Assembly (NCBI RefSeq): GCF_037392515.1
Contig: NC_090290.1
Location: 18,985,753-19,049,752, forward strand
Source: Haliotis asinina
Lineage: Eukaryota > Mollusca > Gastropoda > Lepetellida > Haliotidae
Direction: 5' to 3'
DNA length: 64,000 bases
The translations under genes were made by a program, and so were the position numbers. Below are positions 10,291 through 21,600 of this stretch, in pieces (position 1 is the stretch's first letter; each line of letters opens with the position of its first letter). The notes under the pieces were generated by a model. That model ran no database searches. It was not told where the DNA came from and was given only the letters and a program-made list of their open reading frames with translations.

Positions 10291-10690
10291 AGGTAAATAT
10301 GAAATGGGAACAGACTGCCCAGTCATCTAAGGCAATGCAATTTGGTTGTCTTCCTTAGGGGAGCCAGGATCCTTTGATCCTGAATCTTGGGTTGGAGTAT
10401 TTATTTTTGAAGTATATATTACTCTTGAGTAGGAGTATACTATAATGCTAATATTGTTAAGAGTGCTTGATGCTAAGAGTTTTGATGTATCTGGTGTCAG
10501 TCATATGTGGCCTAAAACCCTAATGATTCACTTCTGGTATTTATGAAGTATTTTGTTATTGAAATGTTACATATTGTAGTTAGCAGTGGGGTTTCACCTT
10601 TGTGTTTTGTTATTCATAATATGTTGAATTTTTGTCTTTGTGCCATGCTTTTAGCTCTCACAAAATGCATTTCCTTACTCTGTTACTACT

Positions 10691-10970
10691 AGAGCTGTGA
10701 CGATATATCATTTATCAATAATTGTGATACTTTATCAAACGATAAATATATATCAATACTTTTTTTCGTATCGTTGACCTCAAAATTGTTAACTGTCACT
10801 AGAAATTGACGGTTATGTCAATATTTACACTGTTACTTGATATCAAAATAGACGTTTCTATAGAAAGTAACTGAAGATAGCAAATCATGATGTGTGTCAA
10901 ATTGTATCGTATCGTTCCAAGATATCGTGATACGTATTGTATCATGAATTTTCTGTATCGTCACACCTCT
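10691..10970. mobile_element. hAT-like MITE rich in TATCGTGATA
   Basis: The left end agagctgtgacgatata and the right end tatcgtcacacctct are inverted copies with few mismatches. The interior is AT-rich with repeated tatcgtgata and tatcaat motifs. Near-matching 8-bp flanks (ttactact / ttattact) suggest a hAT-type duplication. No coding capacity is present. Confidence 0.6.
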
Positions 10971-11395
10971 TATTACTTTGATTTCTTCTGGGGCCATTGA
11001 ACCCACGAAGCTGAAACATAACAAGTTTGTTCTCACCAAGTACGACAACTTAATTTCCATCAAGAGTTTGGAAACCAAATTTCAATACAGACACAGAGTA
11101 TAAAATAGTTTTGAAATGTGATCTGTCCAAGGAGTGGCTGTCCAAAAATGGGATGACTCCAGAACAAACACATCTAATCTCAACAAGAAAGAACATGATT
11201 GCTAAGATGTTCAAAGTTCAAATCATGTTCAGTTTGTTTTTTTTCAAATATTTCCCCTGACCAAAGGATGACCTTACTTATATATGGATCTTCCTTCATG
11301 AAAGAGGACCATGAAGAACGCTGATAATCACCATGCTTGCTTCATTCAAAACTTATTTCATTTATCTATGTAAAGGTTAGGCCATGAGGGCCCTG

Positions 11396-11456
11396 TGTTT
11401 AACCATCGAAATGCTGAGTGCTGAGGGTTTAAGCTCAGCATTTCAATGGTTAAACA
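11396..11456. repeat. Strong stem-loop, 23-bp arms
   Basis: Arms at 11396-11418 (tgtttaaccatcgaaatgct...) and 11434-11456 pair with one mismatch around a 15-base loop. It lies in an otherwise plain AT-rich region. It could be a foldback remnant. Nothing indicates a ncRNA gene. Confidence 0.7.
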
Positions 11457-12552
11457 TGGGGTCTGAGTGGACAAACCTGTTCAAACCATGGCCAGCTTTA
11501 GATGTTTTTAACTTCCCTGATTATTCTGTAAATTTAAGTCCAAAATAGCAATTGCTTTCGTGGTTGTAAATAAGCTTTCCCCATCAGAGCCACTAACATC
11601 TGACGCTGGTCAGCATTTCAAACTACCTTAACTTCCGAACAATTAATTATTCTTGTTTCGGGCTGCTATTGGTTTTGCTGGGACTGTTTGACATGAGTGA
11701 TTATTTGTTTTCACAACTTGCTCATGCGTATAGCCACTTTGGTTCAGAGCATAGACACACACATATTTGACAGTGACAACATCTCTATCTTCACAAATAG
11801 GACAGGTATGGACGCTAATATGAAATCAGACGGTGATAAAGATATAGCAAGTACCTATGAATGTGCCGAAGAGAGTGCAGGGTGTCCTGGTAAAGTTACT
11901 GAAAACTGTTCCAACAGTCTTGTTAACGCCACAGTGTGCAATGGGCCTGCTCCCATTTGTGAGAACTCACAATTGTGAGACTCCCAGTTGTTAGACAGTG
12001 GAGTAGGTAAATAACAAAGAAAACACACCATATTCCCCTGTGTGATTAATGGATTGACCGTTGCTAATGTAGTTATGTAGCTGAACCCTGAGAACAGAGG
12101 AGAATACATTTTCTTCTCAAAAATCACATAGTGACACAGAGAACCTATGGTATATTGACACATATTAAAACATTAAGATGTCCACAGAAAAACTGAGAAA
12201 GGAATTGATGTCTAATGGCATTTAGTGCTGGACAGTAAAATATAATGTGGAGTTCATCACACATTGATGATGTCTAAAATTGCCATATTCTCTTTAAAAT
12301 CTTTTAATGTAGTAACAATGCCTTGGTTCTAAATTCAGTTAACCAGAGCCTATAATAATGAGGTAATTGTGACAAAAAAGGTTCTAAAAAGGCAAATGAT
12401 ACACCACGCTCGACACTTGATAACTGTGGAAAATTAACATCAGCACATGAAGAATATTGACTGCACGTAACACAATGAAAAATGGTATTCAATTTGACAT
12501 TGCAACCTAACCTGAAATTTTAATGATGAGGTATCTACCTAATTTACTGTAA
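11457..12552. other. Intergenic, nothing recognised
   Basis: Includes a 93-codon open stretch around 11697-11978 with no domain, no convincing splice sites and average composition. I do not call it a gene. Confidence 0.4.
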
Positions 12553-12702
12553 GTCCTAAAATATATGATTGCAATAACTGTTTTAACGATAATTAATGTA
12601 AATATATTCATTAACCGCTTTTTGCGAGTAAATCATAAAATATGATTGCAATAACTGTTTTAACGATAATTAATGTAAATATATTTATTAACCTTTTACT
12701 GC
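12553..12702. repeat. Tandem duplication of an AT-rich segment
   Basis: A block beginning atatgattgcaataactg and ending aatgtaaatatatt occurs at about 12558-12615 and again at about 12642-12700. The period is about 84 bp, with very few differences. Confidence 0.8.
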
Positions 12703-13685
12703 TCTATTGGATACCATCATTTGGCAGTCCTTCAGCAAGTACCGATGTCAGCCTGGTCGCTCCTTATCTTTGATAATCTATTTTATTATTTCTGTATCTG
12801 TCAGTGTTATTTATTCAGAACAGTTATTTATTCAGTGCTCTTTAACAAACAGTGTCCTCTGGGTAAATTAACTCATTAATGAGCTATGCCTCCTGTCGGT
12901 ACTCGTCAGCAACTGGGCTGTTTCCACTTTCATTGTAGGGATATGGAAGCACCAGCGATGCGCACTCAACCATTGATTAATATGTCTCACAACTGGGAGT
13001 TTTGACAAATGTGAGGACACTGCACAGTGACTGCTGTGTTAGATGGTAGTGGTGTTCACCTCAGTGTTCACCCTTAAAATACACTTCAAGTAAACAAAAA
13101 AACAAAAATGTAAATTAATCCTATTAAACACAACAGAAATTTACTTGTTTGTACTGCACAGGGATCAAAATTTTCTGCGAATCTGCAGAATTCTGTGTAT
13201 TTGATGGCACTGGTTTCATTCATGATACGTTTTATTTTGTTTCAATTAACATGACTCTAAAGATGCCTATCCCATTTTCCACTTTTTTCACTTATACCTG
13301 ACGAGTGATTTTAATTCTCATATACATTTTGCTATGTAAAAACATCTTCTTTTATGTTGTCCTACTAGGAATGTATGATTTTGATTTTGCTTACAGCATA
13401 GTTTAACTCAGTGGGCATTTTTTTAAATTGCTTTTTTTTTTAAAGGTTTTGTAGTTGTTTTGTGTTTGCTCTTTCTTTAGGATGTCTTCTCAGAGTTGAA
13501 ACTTTGTGAGATTCAGTTGTTGTGTATGGCAACGATGTTCGAAATTTTTGTACATCCATTTTTTCGTATTTAGAAATGTTGTGGCTAATGTAGTTACCTG
13601 TTTTATATTAGTGATTTGATCTGTGTGAAGTTATACAGATGAACACCTTACCATGTGAGCCACAGATTTGTGGCATTGAGAGGTG
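12703..13685. other. Intergenic, nothing recognised
   Basis: T-rich low-complexity runs (13418-13445) and no supported coding sequence. Confidence 0.4.
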
Positions 13686-13905
13686 GCAGTATTACAGCTA
13701 TATGGCGGTGGTCTGTAAATAATCGCGTCCGGTCCAGACAATTCAGTGATCAACTGCATCGATCTACAGAATTGGGAACTGATGAAGTGTCAACCAAGTT
13801 AGTGAGTCTGACCACCCGATCCCATTAGTCGCCTCTTATGACAAGTAGTCACCTTTTACGGCATGCATGGGTTGCTGAAGACCTATTCTACACCAGATCT
13901 GAGGA
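13686..13905 (-). repeat. gacccgtgaag-family SINE, reverse orientation
   Basis: Shows attacagctatatggcggtgg, tccggtccagacaattcagt, cgatcccattagtcgcctct and ggcatgcatgggttgctga in order. Only the tail end is missing. Confidence 0.8.
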
Positions 13906-14597
13906 GTTTTGGAAAACCTGAAGAGTACTTTTAGAGTACTGAATGGAATTTAGTGCAGTACCAGTACAGTGTTCACGTATAGTGTCTGACCCTCTGACAA
14001 ATCTGGCATATTCACCAAAAGTTCAGTGAAAGTCTACAGTCTGCCGGCCCCAATGTCTGACTGTACATGTAACAATGACTTTGAAGTTGTTTTAAGTGAC
14101 ATGTGACTTGTTTGCTGTTATATATCTTATGTTCGTTAATAATTTCAGTGCCAATTATAAGCAGTGTTAAATTTGAAATGTGTGCTTAATTTTATTCTGT
14201 GGGTCCTGTGAATTTTGAATGGACATCTGAACCTAACATGACCCAATGACCTGTTACTTTGAAACACCATTTGTGAACATAATCTTGTAATCTCGTGTTT
14301 CATTTCATATATGCACCACATTACTACACTTGTGTAAACTTGTCAGCATTGAATGAAACAATACTGTTCCAAATAAATACATATGTATATGATCTTAAGA
14401 CTGTACACCATCATTGTGTTGTGTATCTGTTACATTTTCTGAATTATTTCCTATCGTATTATGCTTATTTATTTTTTTTTGTACATACACTGATTCAGCC
14501 CTTAACGGGAGCCTTGGTTTACTCCTTGGACACTTTGACTTGGGCATATTTAGCTTTATTACTCACCTGTTGAAGAGATCACTGTTGAATAATTTTA

Positions 14598-14620
14598 CAG
14601 TTATTACACATTGTGTAATA
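14598..14620. repeat. Perfect short palindrome
   Basis: The sequence gttattacaca-t-tgtgtaataac has perfect 11-bp arms around one base. It may be part of a larger degraded element running to the foldback at 14789. Confidence 0.7.
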
Positions 14621-14788
14621 ACATCACGTAATGCCGTATGCATGACGTCACAATGCGAATACCTCTGCCATAATAGTATTAGACCTTGCTTGACTCGTGG
14701 AAAGCTGAGAGTCACCACACTCGTATTCTTAGGAAAGAGGTACTTTGCTCAATACTGTTTTGCTAATGTTGGGTGAGTAATAAATAAA

Positions 14789-14927
14789 AATACTAAACTT
14801 TGTCCCATGCAACACCATATTTATGAAACTTGTGAATGGTATCAATATCTAACTCGCTTTTGCTCATTCGATTCCAACCATTCACTCGTTTCATAAATAT
14901 GGTGTTACATGGGACAGTTCAGTATTC
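14789..14927. mobile_element. Foldback MITE (aacaccatatttatgaaac family)
   Basis: The left arm (tgtcccatgcaacaccatat, then ttatgaaac and gaatggt) and the right arm (14877-14916) are complementary over about 40 bp. Weaker pairing extends outward to atacta/agtat. The loop is only about 36 bp. A half copy is at 61331-61395, so this is a dispersed element and not a chance hairpin. Confidence 0.75.
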
Positions 14928-15780
14928 TCTGTTTATGTTTGGCTTGCTTTTCAGCTAATGGGGTCTGTTGTATTTAAATACTGCTGCTTCTCAATACTGT
15001 TATGTTTGGAAACTGTTGTTTAACTATGAACTAAATATGAATGACTTCAAGAACTGTGTTTCTAGATATATTCATGATGGTGACATTGGAATATATATTT
15101 AGGCCTGTGTCCTAAAATGGAATATTGCCAGACTGTAATTATGTATTAATGCATATATTTATGATAATTAACTGGAATATATGTACATGAATATATGATG
15201 AAACAAATTTCTTGTTTTTCTTATCTTTGATAACGACTGCAGCAGAAAGTGCGTGGGTGGGTCGGGTACAACAACTGGAATCGAGAACTATTTCTAAGTT
15301 TCGAGTACCTGGAAAGGGAGAAAAATCTCTAATGGCGGGTTGATAATAAATTGTCTTTTTGTAATGAAGTAACACACATTTACAGTGCTGGTATTGTCCA
15401 CTTAATGGAGGTTATTATAAATGACTGCAATTTGTGTAAACATTACCAGTGAGTAGTCAAAATTCAGCTCCAGCAGGAACAAAATATTTCTGTTTGAACA
15501 AGGAACCTAAGTAATGGTGTTACTTTTTATATTGGTTAAACAGACATCAGTGAAATAGCCTGGTCTAATATCATATTTCCAACCTTTTAAGTTTTCTATA
15601 ATAATCTCTGTCAAATCGTGACAGTTGACAGTTGACAGAAGCACTGTATTTCATACATTTCCGGATACTTGATTCTGATTCGGGTTAGTGCATGCAGGTA
15701 CTTTATTCCATTCTTTCTTGCCAGTCCCAGCCCTTCAGGAGAAAGTTATAGAACAGGTTTATGCGGTTCAAGGAAGTAAC
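14928..15780. other. Intergenic, nothing recognised
   Basis: AT-rich sequence with no domain-bearing open frame. Confidence 0.4.
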
Positions 15781-16227
15781 CATCATTGGTATCTTCAGGG
15801 TATACATTCTGATAAGTCTCCACTACACCCTAAATGTATCTGTGATGATTTTATTACCTCCCTTTGCTGGCTCCGCATTCTCACAGTAGCCAGTCAGCTA
15901 AGTCGCGATTACAACTGAGCTTGCCAGTGTCAACAAAGATTGGGATCGCAACTGTGAAGGTTTGTTCACAGTGCGACTCAGATTTTGGCTAAATCATACA
16001 AACTGATAGGTCTGAAAAAATATATACCAGAACTTCTGCCTCCTTCAGAGAACCACTGCATCATTTGTGTTGTCAAGTTTAATCATTTAGATGATTTGAA
16101 AAGCGATGGTGAATTGTGATTGGTTTGCTCAACTTTCCAGTTTAGACAACTGATTGGATGAAAAGCCAGCCAAGGAGGTAATTATTTATCAGGCTGACCT
16201 GCAGATGCATCCAGGGTATAGAGGATG
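15781..16227. mobile_element. MITE, gatgcatcc/acctccctttgctgg family, copy 1
   Basis: The left end holds cagggtatacattctgataa, ctccactacaccc and ttacctccctttgctggct. The right end holds the complements gccagccaaggaggtaatta, gcagatgcatccagggtata and gaggatg. The interior (agcttgccagtgtcaacaaa; aaccagaacttctgcctcct-like) is shared with copies at 28678 and 59820. No coding capacity. Confidence 0.75.
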
Positions 16228-16258
16228 ACAATAACATTGATGTTCACCAAAATCATCA

Positions 16259-16482
16259 GTGAGTGAGTTTAGTTTTACACCACACTCAGCAATATTCCAG
16301 CTATATGGTGGTCTGTAAATAATTGAGTCTGGACCAGACAATCCAGTGATCAACAGCATGAGCACTGATCTGGAACCAATCACATGTGTCAACCAAGTCA
16401 GCGAGCCTAACCACCTGATCCTGTTAGTCAACTTTCATGGCAAGCATGCGTTGCTGTCGCCTATTCTACCAATGACCTACCT
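16259..16482 (-). repeat. gacccgtgaag-family SINE, reverse orientation
   Basis: Begins with the tail complement gagtgagtttagttttacac and runs through ccagctatatggtggtctgt and tggaccagacaatccagtga to tgctgtcgcctattctacc. It lies 31 bp from the MITE on its left. Confidence 0.85.
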
Positions 16483-17041
16483 GGTCAAAAATCATCAGTA
16501 ACAAAACTCAAGCACCAACTCACAGGACGTGAATTCCTGGATCCTATACACATAAAACTAGACAATGGACACAATGAAATTGATAAATGCGTCCATATGG
16601 ACCCAGAAAAAGTCCAAATACGTTTTTAAAAATGTCCAATCAATTAATAATAAGTTATCACTCAGTTTGCTATTGGCATCATTTGCAATTTAATTACTGT
16701 AACAAAAAATGAGGTGATCATGATACACAATACAATAAGAGTACTAATACTAATTCTTAAATGTCTGTGACCCCATTTTGTTGTCCAGGACCCATGAAAA
16801 TTCAGACTATGAGTCCCACAAATACAGGACTTGGGTAAATCCCTGATTGTGGAAAGTTTATCTTGAGCAGCAGGTGCAACCTGTAAATTGTTTTGCCTTT
16901 TCTGGTGCAACAAGGTCATTACCTCATGTTGTACCAGGTGCAACAAGGGAATTACCTCAGGTTGGCAACTTGTACTGGGTGCAGTTAGGTTTCATACTCT
17001 TAATTCAATTCACAGGAAGTAAGTCTATTGAACTGATGTGA

Positions 17042-17068
17042 AACAAAGAAAGAAAGAAAGAAAGGACA
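17042..17068. repeat. Short GAAA microsatellite
   Basis: About five tandem gaaa units after aacaaa. Confidence 0.8.
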
Positions 17069-17151
17069 TGATTATCAACTACATTCTAAAATAAACTGTC
17101 TGCAAATCAACAGCAATCATGTCAAACAATTACAATGGCAGAATGAGACAT

Positions 17152-17315
17152 ACAGGTAGCACATATACAAATACAGAATAATATCCACAGGTAGTACAAA
17201 AACAATTACAGAATAGTATCTACAGGTAGTAAAATACAATTACAAAATAGGATCTACAGGTGGTACAAATACAATTACAGAATAACACACTGGCAGTAGA
17301 AATACAATGCTATCA
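17152..17315. repeat. Minisatellite, about 40-bp unit
   Basis: Four to five degenerate copies of acaggtagtacaaatacaat followed by tacagaatagtatct. Units vary by small indels. Confidence 0.75.
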
Positions 17316-17394
17316 TAATATACAAGCACTGCCCTGATTGAATATTAATCAAAACAATGTAATACAGATACACTACTGTTCTACAACATCATGA

Positions 17395-17495
17395 TGAGGA
17401 ACACCAGAAATGGGCTTCACAGATTACATCCATGTGGGGATTCAAACCCTCTCTTCAAATACCTTATCCACTAGACTATTCCACCATCCGTTCTA
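17395..17495 (-). repeat. tRNA-derived SINE fragment
   Basis: Reads aggaacaccagaaatgggct and then ccatgtggggattcaaaccc, ending near ccactagactattccacc. This is the middle of the tRNA-derived family in reverse orientation. Confidence 0.7.
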
Positions 17496-17619
17496 CAACC
17501 AAAAACCATGTCAGAAATAACTGGGACAAACAAAACAAACAAAACCAAAAACAAAAACCCTGGGTCGTTCTTGGCTTCCTTTCAGAACTGTCTGACTACA
17601 TTCAGAATTTGGGTTCCAG

Positions 17620-17890
17620 TCATCGCATAAGAAAACAGGACCCCCTGATTGGCTTGCCAGAAAGTTAACCTGATGGAATATAATGGATAGTTTGTCACAT
17701 CCTGAAAGAGGTATCCAGTTGAAGCAACAGACACGAGCTCCTTGTTCAAATCCTTGTCCTTTCATGATACTGACTACTTTGGTGAATCCACACACAAGAA
17801 AACAGGACCCCTGCTTGTCTTGTCAGAAAGTTATCCTCAATGGTTTGTCATATCCTGCCAGAGGTATCGAACTGAAGTAACGGACATGAG
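17620..17890. repeat. Two-copy tandem duplication, 167-bp offset
   Basis: Blocks starting aagaaaacaggacccc at 17629 and 17796 continue in parallel through cagaaagtta, tttgtcacatcctg / tttgtcatatcctg and gaggtat, then gagct.cttgttc. They are diverged, so not recent. Confidence 0.7.
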
Positions 17891-18622
17891 CTGCTTGTTC
17901 TATACTGTGATGATTGCACTTTTGGATTCTGACAGTCTTGACCTCTCATGAGGGTGACTCCGACATTGACTACTTTGGTGAACCCAGGAGGTGGTGCTCA
18001 CAAACCATGAAACATAATGAGGTCAGATTCAAACCCACCTTCATACGTTTCGGGGATGTCTTTGACATAAGACATTGATCTGCAGATTTACTGAGTTCCA
18101 AAGCTATATATCCAGTGGCCATGACTCAATGTGTGAATTCTGAGTTAAGAATGAGCACGTCAGGATATTTAACTTTGAACATTTTCAAAAATATTTAACA
18201 AATATCATCACCACAATTAATTTGGACTTCTAATAGATTTCAGAAAGACATTGACCCAACAGACGTAGTCAGCACCCCCTGAGGACTAACAAGTCTACAG
18301 CAAATCTACCTCTTCTTACATTCATATAATTATAACCAAATGATTGGAGAACTTTAAAATATTTACAAGGTACTAGTGTGCAACATTTTGCTTAAAAACT
18401 GTTTTGTGTACAGTGTTAGCATTTTTGTACCCCTTGTTTTCCCCAAACCTGTGAACTCGGTGCAAGAAAAAGCATGAGAAGGAACAGTCGTGTGGTTCTG
18501 TTTGATAGGATACATGTGAAATCAGTGTGGTCGGTGAACAGTTCGCAGATATCTGGTCAATGAAGAATGCCCTCCCTTCCTAGCTACTGTTCTGATATCC
18601 TCCATCCTGTCTGTTAGGAGTG
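17891..18622. other. 3' flank of the STAND-ankyrin gene
   Basis: The region lies downstream (on the minus strand) of the stop codon at 18623-18625 and should include its 3' UTR. No other gene was seen. Confidence 0.4.
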
Positions 18623-21600
18623 TCAGGACAGCTTTGCAGCCTTCAATACAGGCGTGTATCCATGACTCCCTGTACTGTTGATGTTAGAGGGAGACATGAG
18701 CCGTTGTACTATAGTAGTGTTCCCACCACGACAGGCAAGATGAAGTAAACTATCACCACATGTATCCAACAGTGTCAGGTCAGCCTGGTTAGACACAAGG
18801 AGGTCAAACACACTTTGTTGTCCATAGACAGCTGCCACCATGGTTGGCGTCCATCCAAACTGACCTCTGCTGTTTATGTTAGAGGGAGAAACAAGCTGTT
18901 GTACTATAGCACAGTTCCCACCCTGACAAGCAAGATGAAGTAAACTATCACCAAATTTATCCAACAGTGTCAGGTCAGCTTGGTTGGATACAAGGAGGTC
19001 AAACACACTTTGTTGTCCTTTGACAGCTGCCACCATGGCTGGTGTCCATCCAAACTGACCTCTACTGTTGATGTTAGAGGGAGACAGGAGCTGTTGTACT
19101 ATAGTAGTGTTCCCACCACGACAGGCAAGATGAAGTAAACTATCACCACATGTATCCAACAGTGTCAGGTCAGCCTGGTTGGACACAAGGAGGTTAAAGA
19201 TACTTTGATGTCCATTGACAGCAGCCTCCATTACTGGCGTTACTCCAGCTCTTGCTCTGCTGTTTATGTTAGAGGGAGACAGGAGCTGCTGTACTATAGC
19301 AGTGTTCCCATGACGACAGGCAAGGTGAAGTAAACTATCACCACACGCAGACACCAGTGTCAGGTCAGCCTGGTTAGACACAAGGAGGTCAAACACACTT
19401 TGTTGTCCATAGACAGCTGCCACCATGGTTGGCGTATATCCAAACTCACCTCTACTGTTGATGTTAGAGCGAGAAACAAGCTGTTGTACTATAGCACAGT
19501 TCCCACCCTGACAAGCAAGATGAAGTAAACTATCACCAAATTTATCCAACAGTGTCAGGTCAGCTTGGTTGGACACAAGGAGGTTAAAGATACTTTGATG
19601 TCCATTGACAGCAGCCTCCATTACTGGCGTTACTCCAGCTCTTGCTCTGCTGTTTATGTTAGAGGGAGACAGGAGCTGCTGTACTATAGCAGTGTTCCCA
19701 TGACGACAGGCAAGGTGAAGTAAACTATCACCACACGCAGACACCAGTGTCAGGTCAGCCTGGTTAGACACAAGGAGGTCAAACACACTTTGCTGTCCAT
19801 AGACAGCTGCCACCATGGTTGGCGTATATCCAAACTCACCTCTACTGTTGATGTTAGAGCGAGAAACAAGCTGTTGTACTATAGCACAGTTCCCACCCTG
19901 ACAAGCAAGATGAAGTAAACTATCACCAAATTTATCCAACAGTGTCAGGTCAGCTTGGTTGGATACAAGGAGGTCAAACACACTTTGTTGTCCTTTGACA
20001 GCTGCCACCATGGCTGGCGTCCATCCAAACTGACCTCTACTGTTGATGTTAGAGGGAGACAGGAGCTGTTGTACTATAGTAGTGTTCCCACCACGACAGG
20101 CAAAATGAAGTAAACTATCACCACATGTATCCAACAGAGTCAGGTCAGCTTGGTTGGACACAAGGAGGTTAAAGATACTTTGATGTCCATTGACAGCAGC
20201 CTCCATTACTGGCGTTACTCCGGCTCTTGCTCTGCTGTTTATGTTAGAGGGAGACTGGAGCTGCTGTACTATAGCAGTGTTCCCATGACGACAGGCAAGG
20301 TGAAGTAAACTATCACCACACGCAGACACCAGTGTCAGGTCAGCCTGGTTAGACACAAGGAGGTCAAACACACTTTGTTGTCCATAGACAGCTGCCACCA
20401 TGGTTGGCGTATATCCAAACTCACCTCTACTGTTGATGTTAGAGCGAGAAACAAGCTGTTGTACTATAGCACAGTTCCCACCCTGACAAGCAAGATGAAG
20501 TAAACTATCACCAAATTTATCCAACAGTGTCAGGTCAGCTTGGTTGGATACAAGGAGGTCAAACACACTTTGTTGTCCTTTGACAGCTGCCACCATGGCT
20601 GGTGTCCATCCAAACTGACCTCTACTGTTGATGTTAGAGGGAGACAGGAGCTGTTGTACTATAGTAGTGTTCCCACCACGACAGGCAAGATGAAGTAAAC
20701 TATCACCACATGTATCCAACAGTGTCAGGTCAGCCTGGTTGGACACAAGGAGGTCAAACACACTTTGTTGTCCATAGACAGCTGCCACCATGGTTGGCGT
20801 CCATCCAAACTGACCTCTGCTGTTTATGTTAGAGGGAGAAACAAACTGTTGTACTATAGCACAGTTCCCACCCTGACAAGCAAGATGAAGTAAACTATCA
20901 CCAAATTTATCCAACAGTGTCAGGTCAGCTTGGTTGGATACAAGGAGGTCAAACACACTTTGTTGTCCTTTGACAGCTGCCACCATGGCTGGTGTCCATC
21001 CAAACTGACCTCTACTGTTGATGTTAGAGGGAGACAGGAGCTGTTGTACTATAGTAGTGTTCCCACCACGACAGGCAAGATGAAGTAAACTATCACCACA
21101 TGTATCCAACAGTGTCAGGTCAGCCTGGTTGGACACAAGGAGGTTAAAGATACTTTGATGTCCATTGACAGCAGCCTCCATTACTGGCGTTACTCCAGCT
21201 CTTGCTCTGCTGTTTATGTTAGAGGGAGACAAGAGCTGCTGTACTATAGCAGTGTTCCCATGACGACAGGCAAGATGAAGTAAACTATCACCACATGTAT
21301 CCAACAGTGTCAGGTCAGCCTGGTTAGACACAAGGAGGTCAAACACACTTTGTTGTCCATAGACAGCTGCCACCATGGTTGGCGTCCATCCAAACTGACC
21401 TCTGCTGTTTATGTTAGAGCGAGAAACAAGCTGTTGTACTATAGCACAGTTCCCACCCTGACAAGCAAGATGAAGTAAACTATCACCAAATTTATCCAAC
21501 AGTGTTAGGTCAGCTTGGTTGGATACAAGGAGGTCAAACACACTTTGTTGTCCTTTGACAGCTGCCACCATGGCTGGTGTCCATCCAAACTGACCTCTAC

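Noticed and set aside
14598-14620. Terminator-like palindrome
   Set aside because: Intrinsic terminators are not expected here, and it more likely belongs to degraded foldback DNA.
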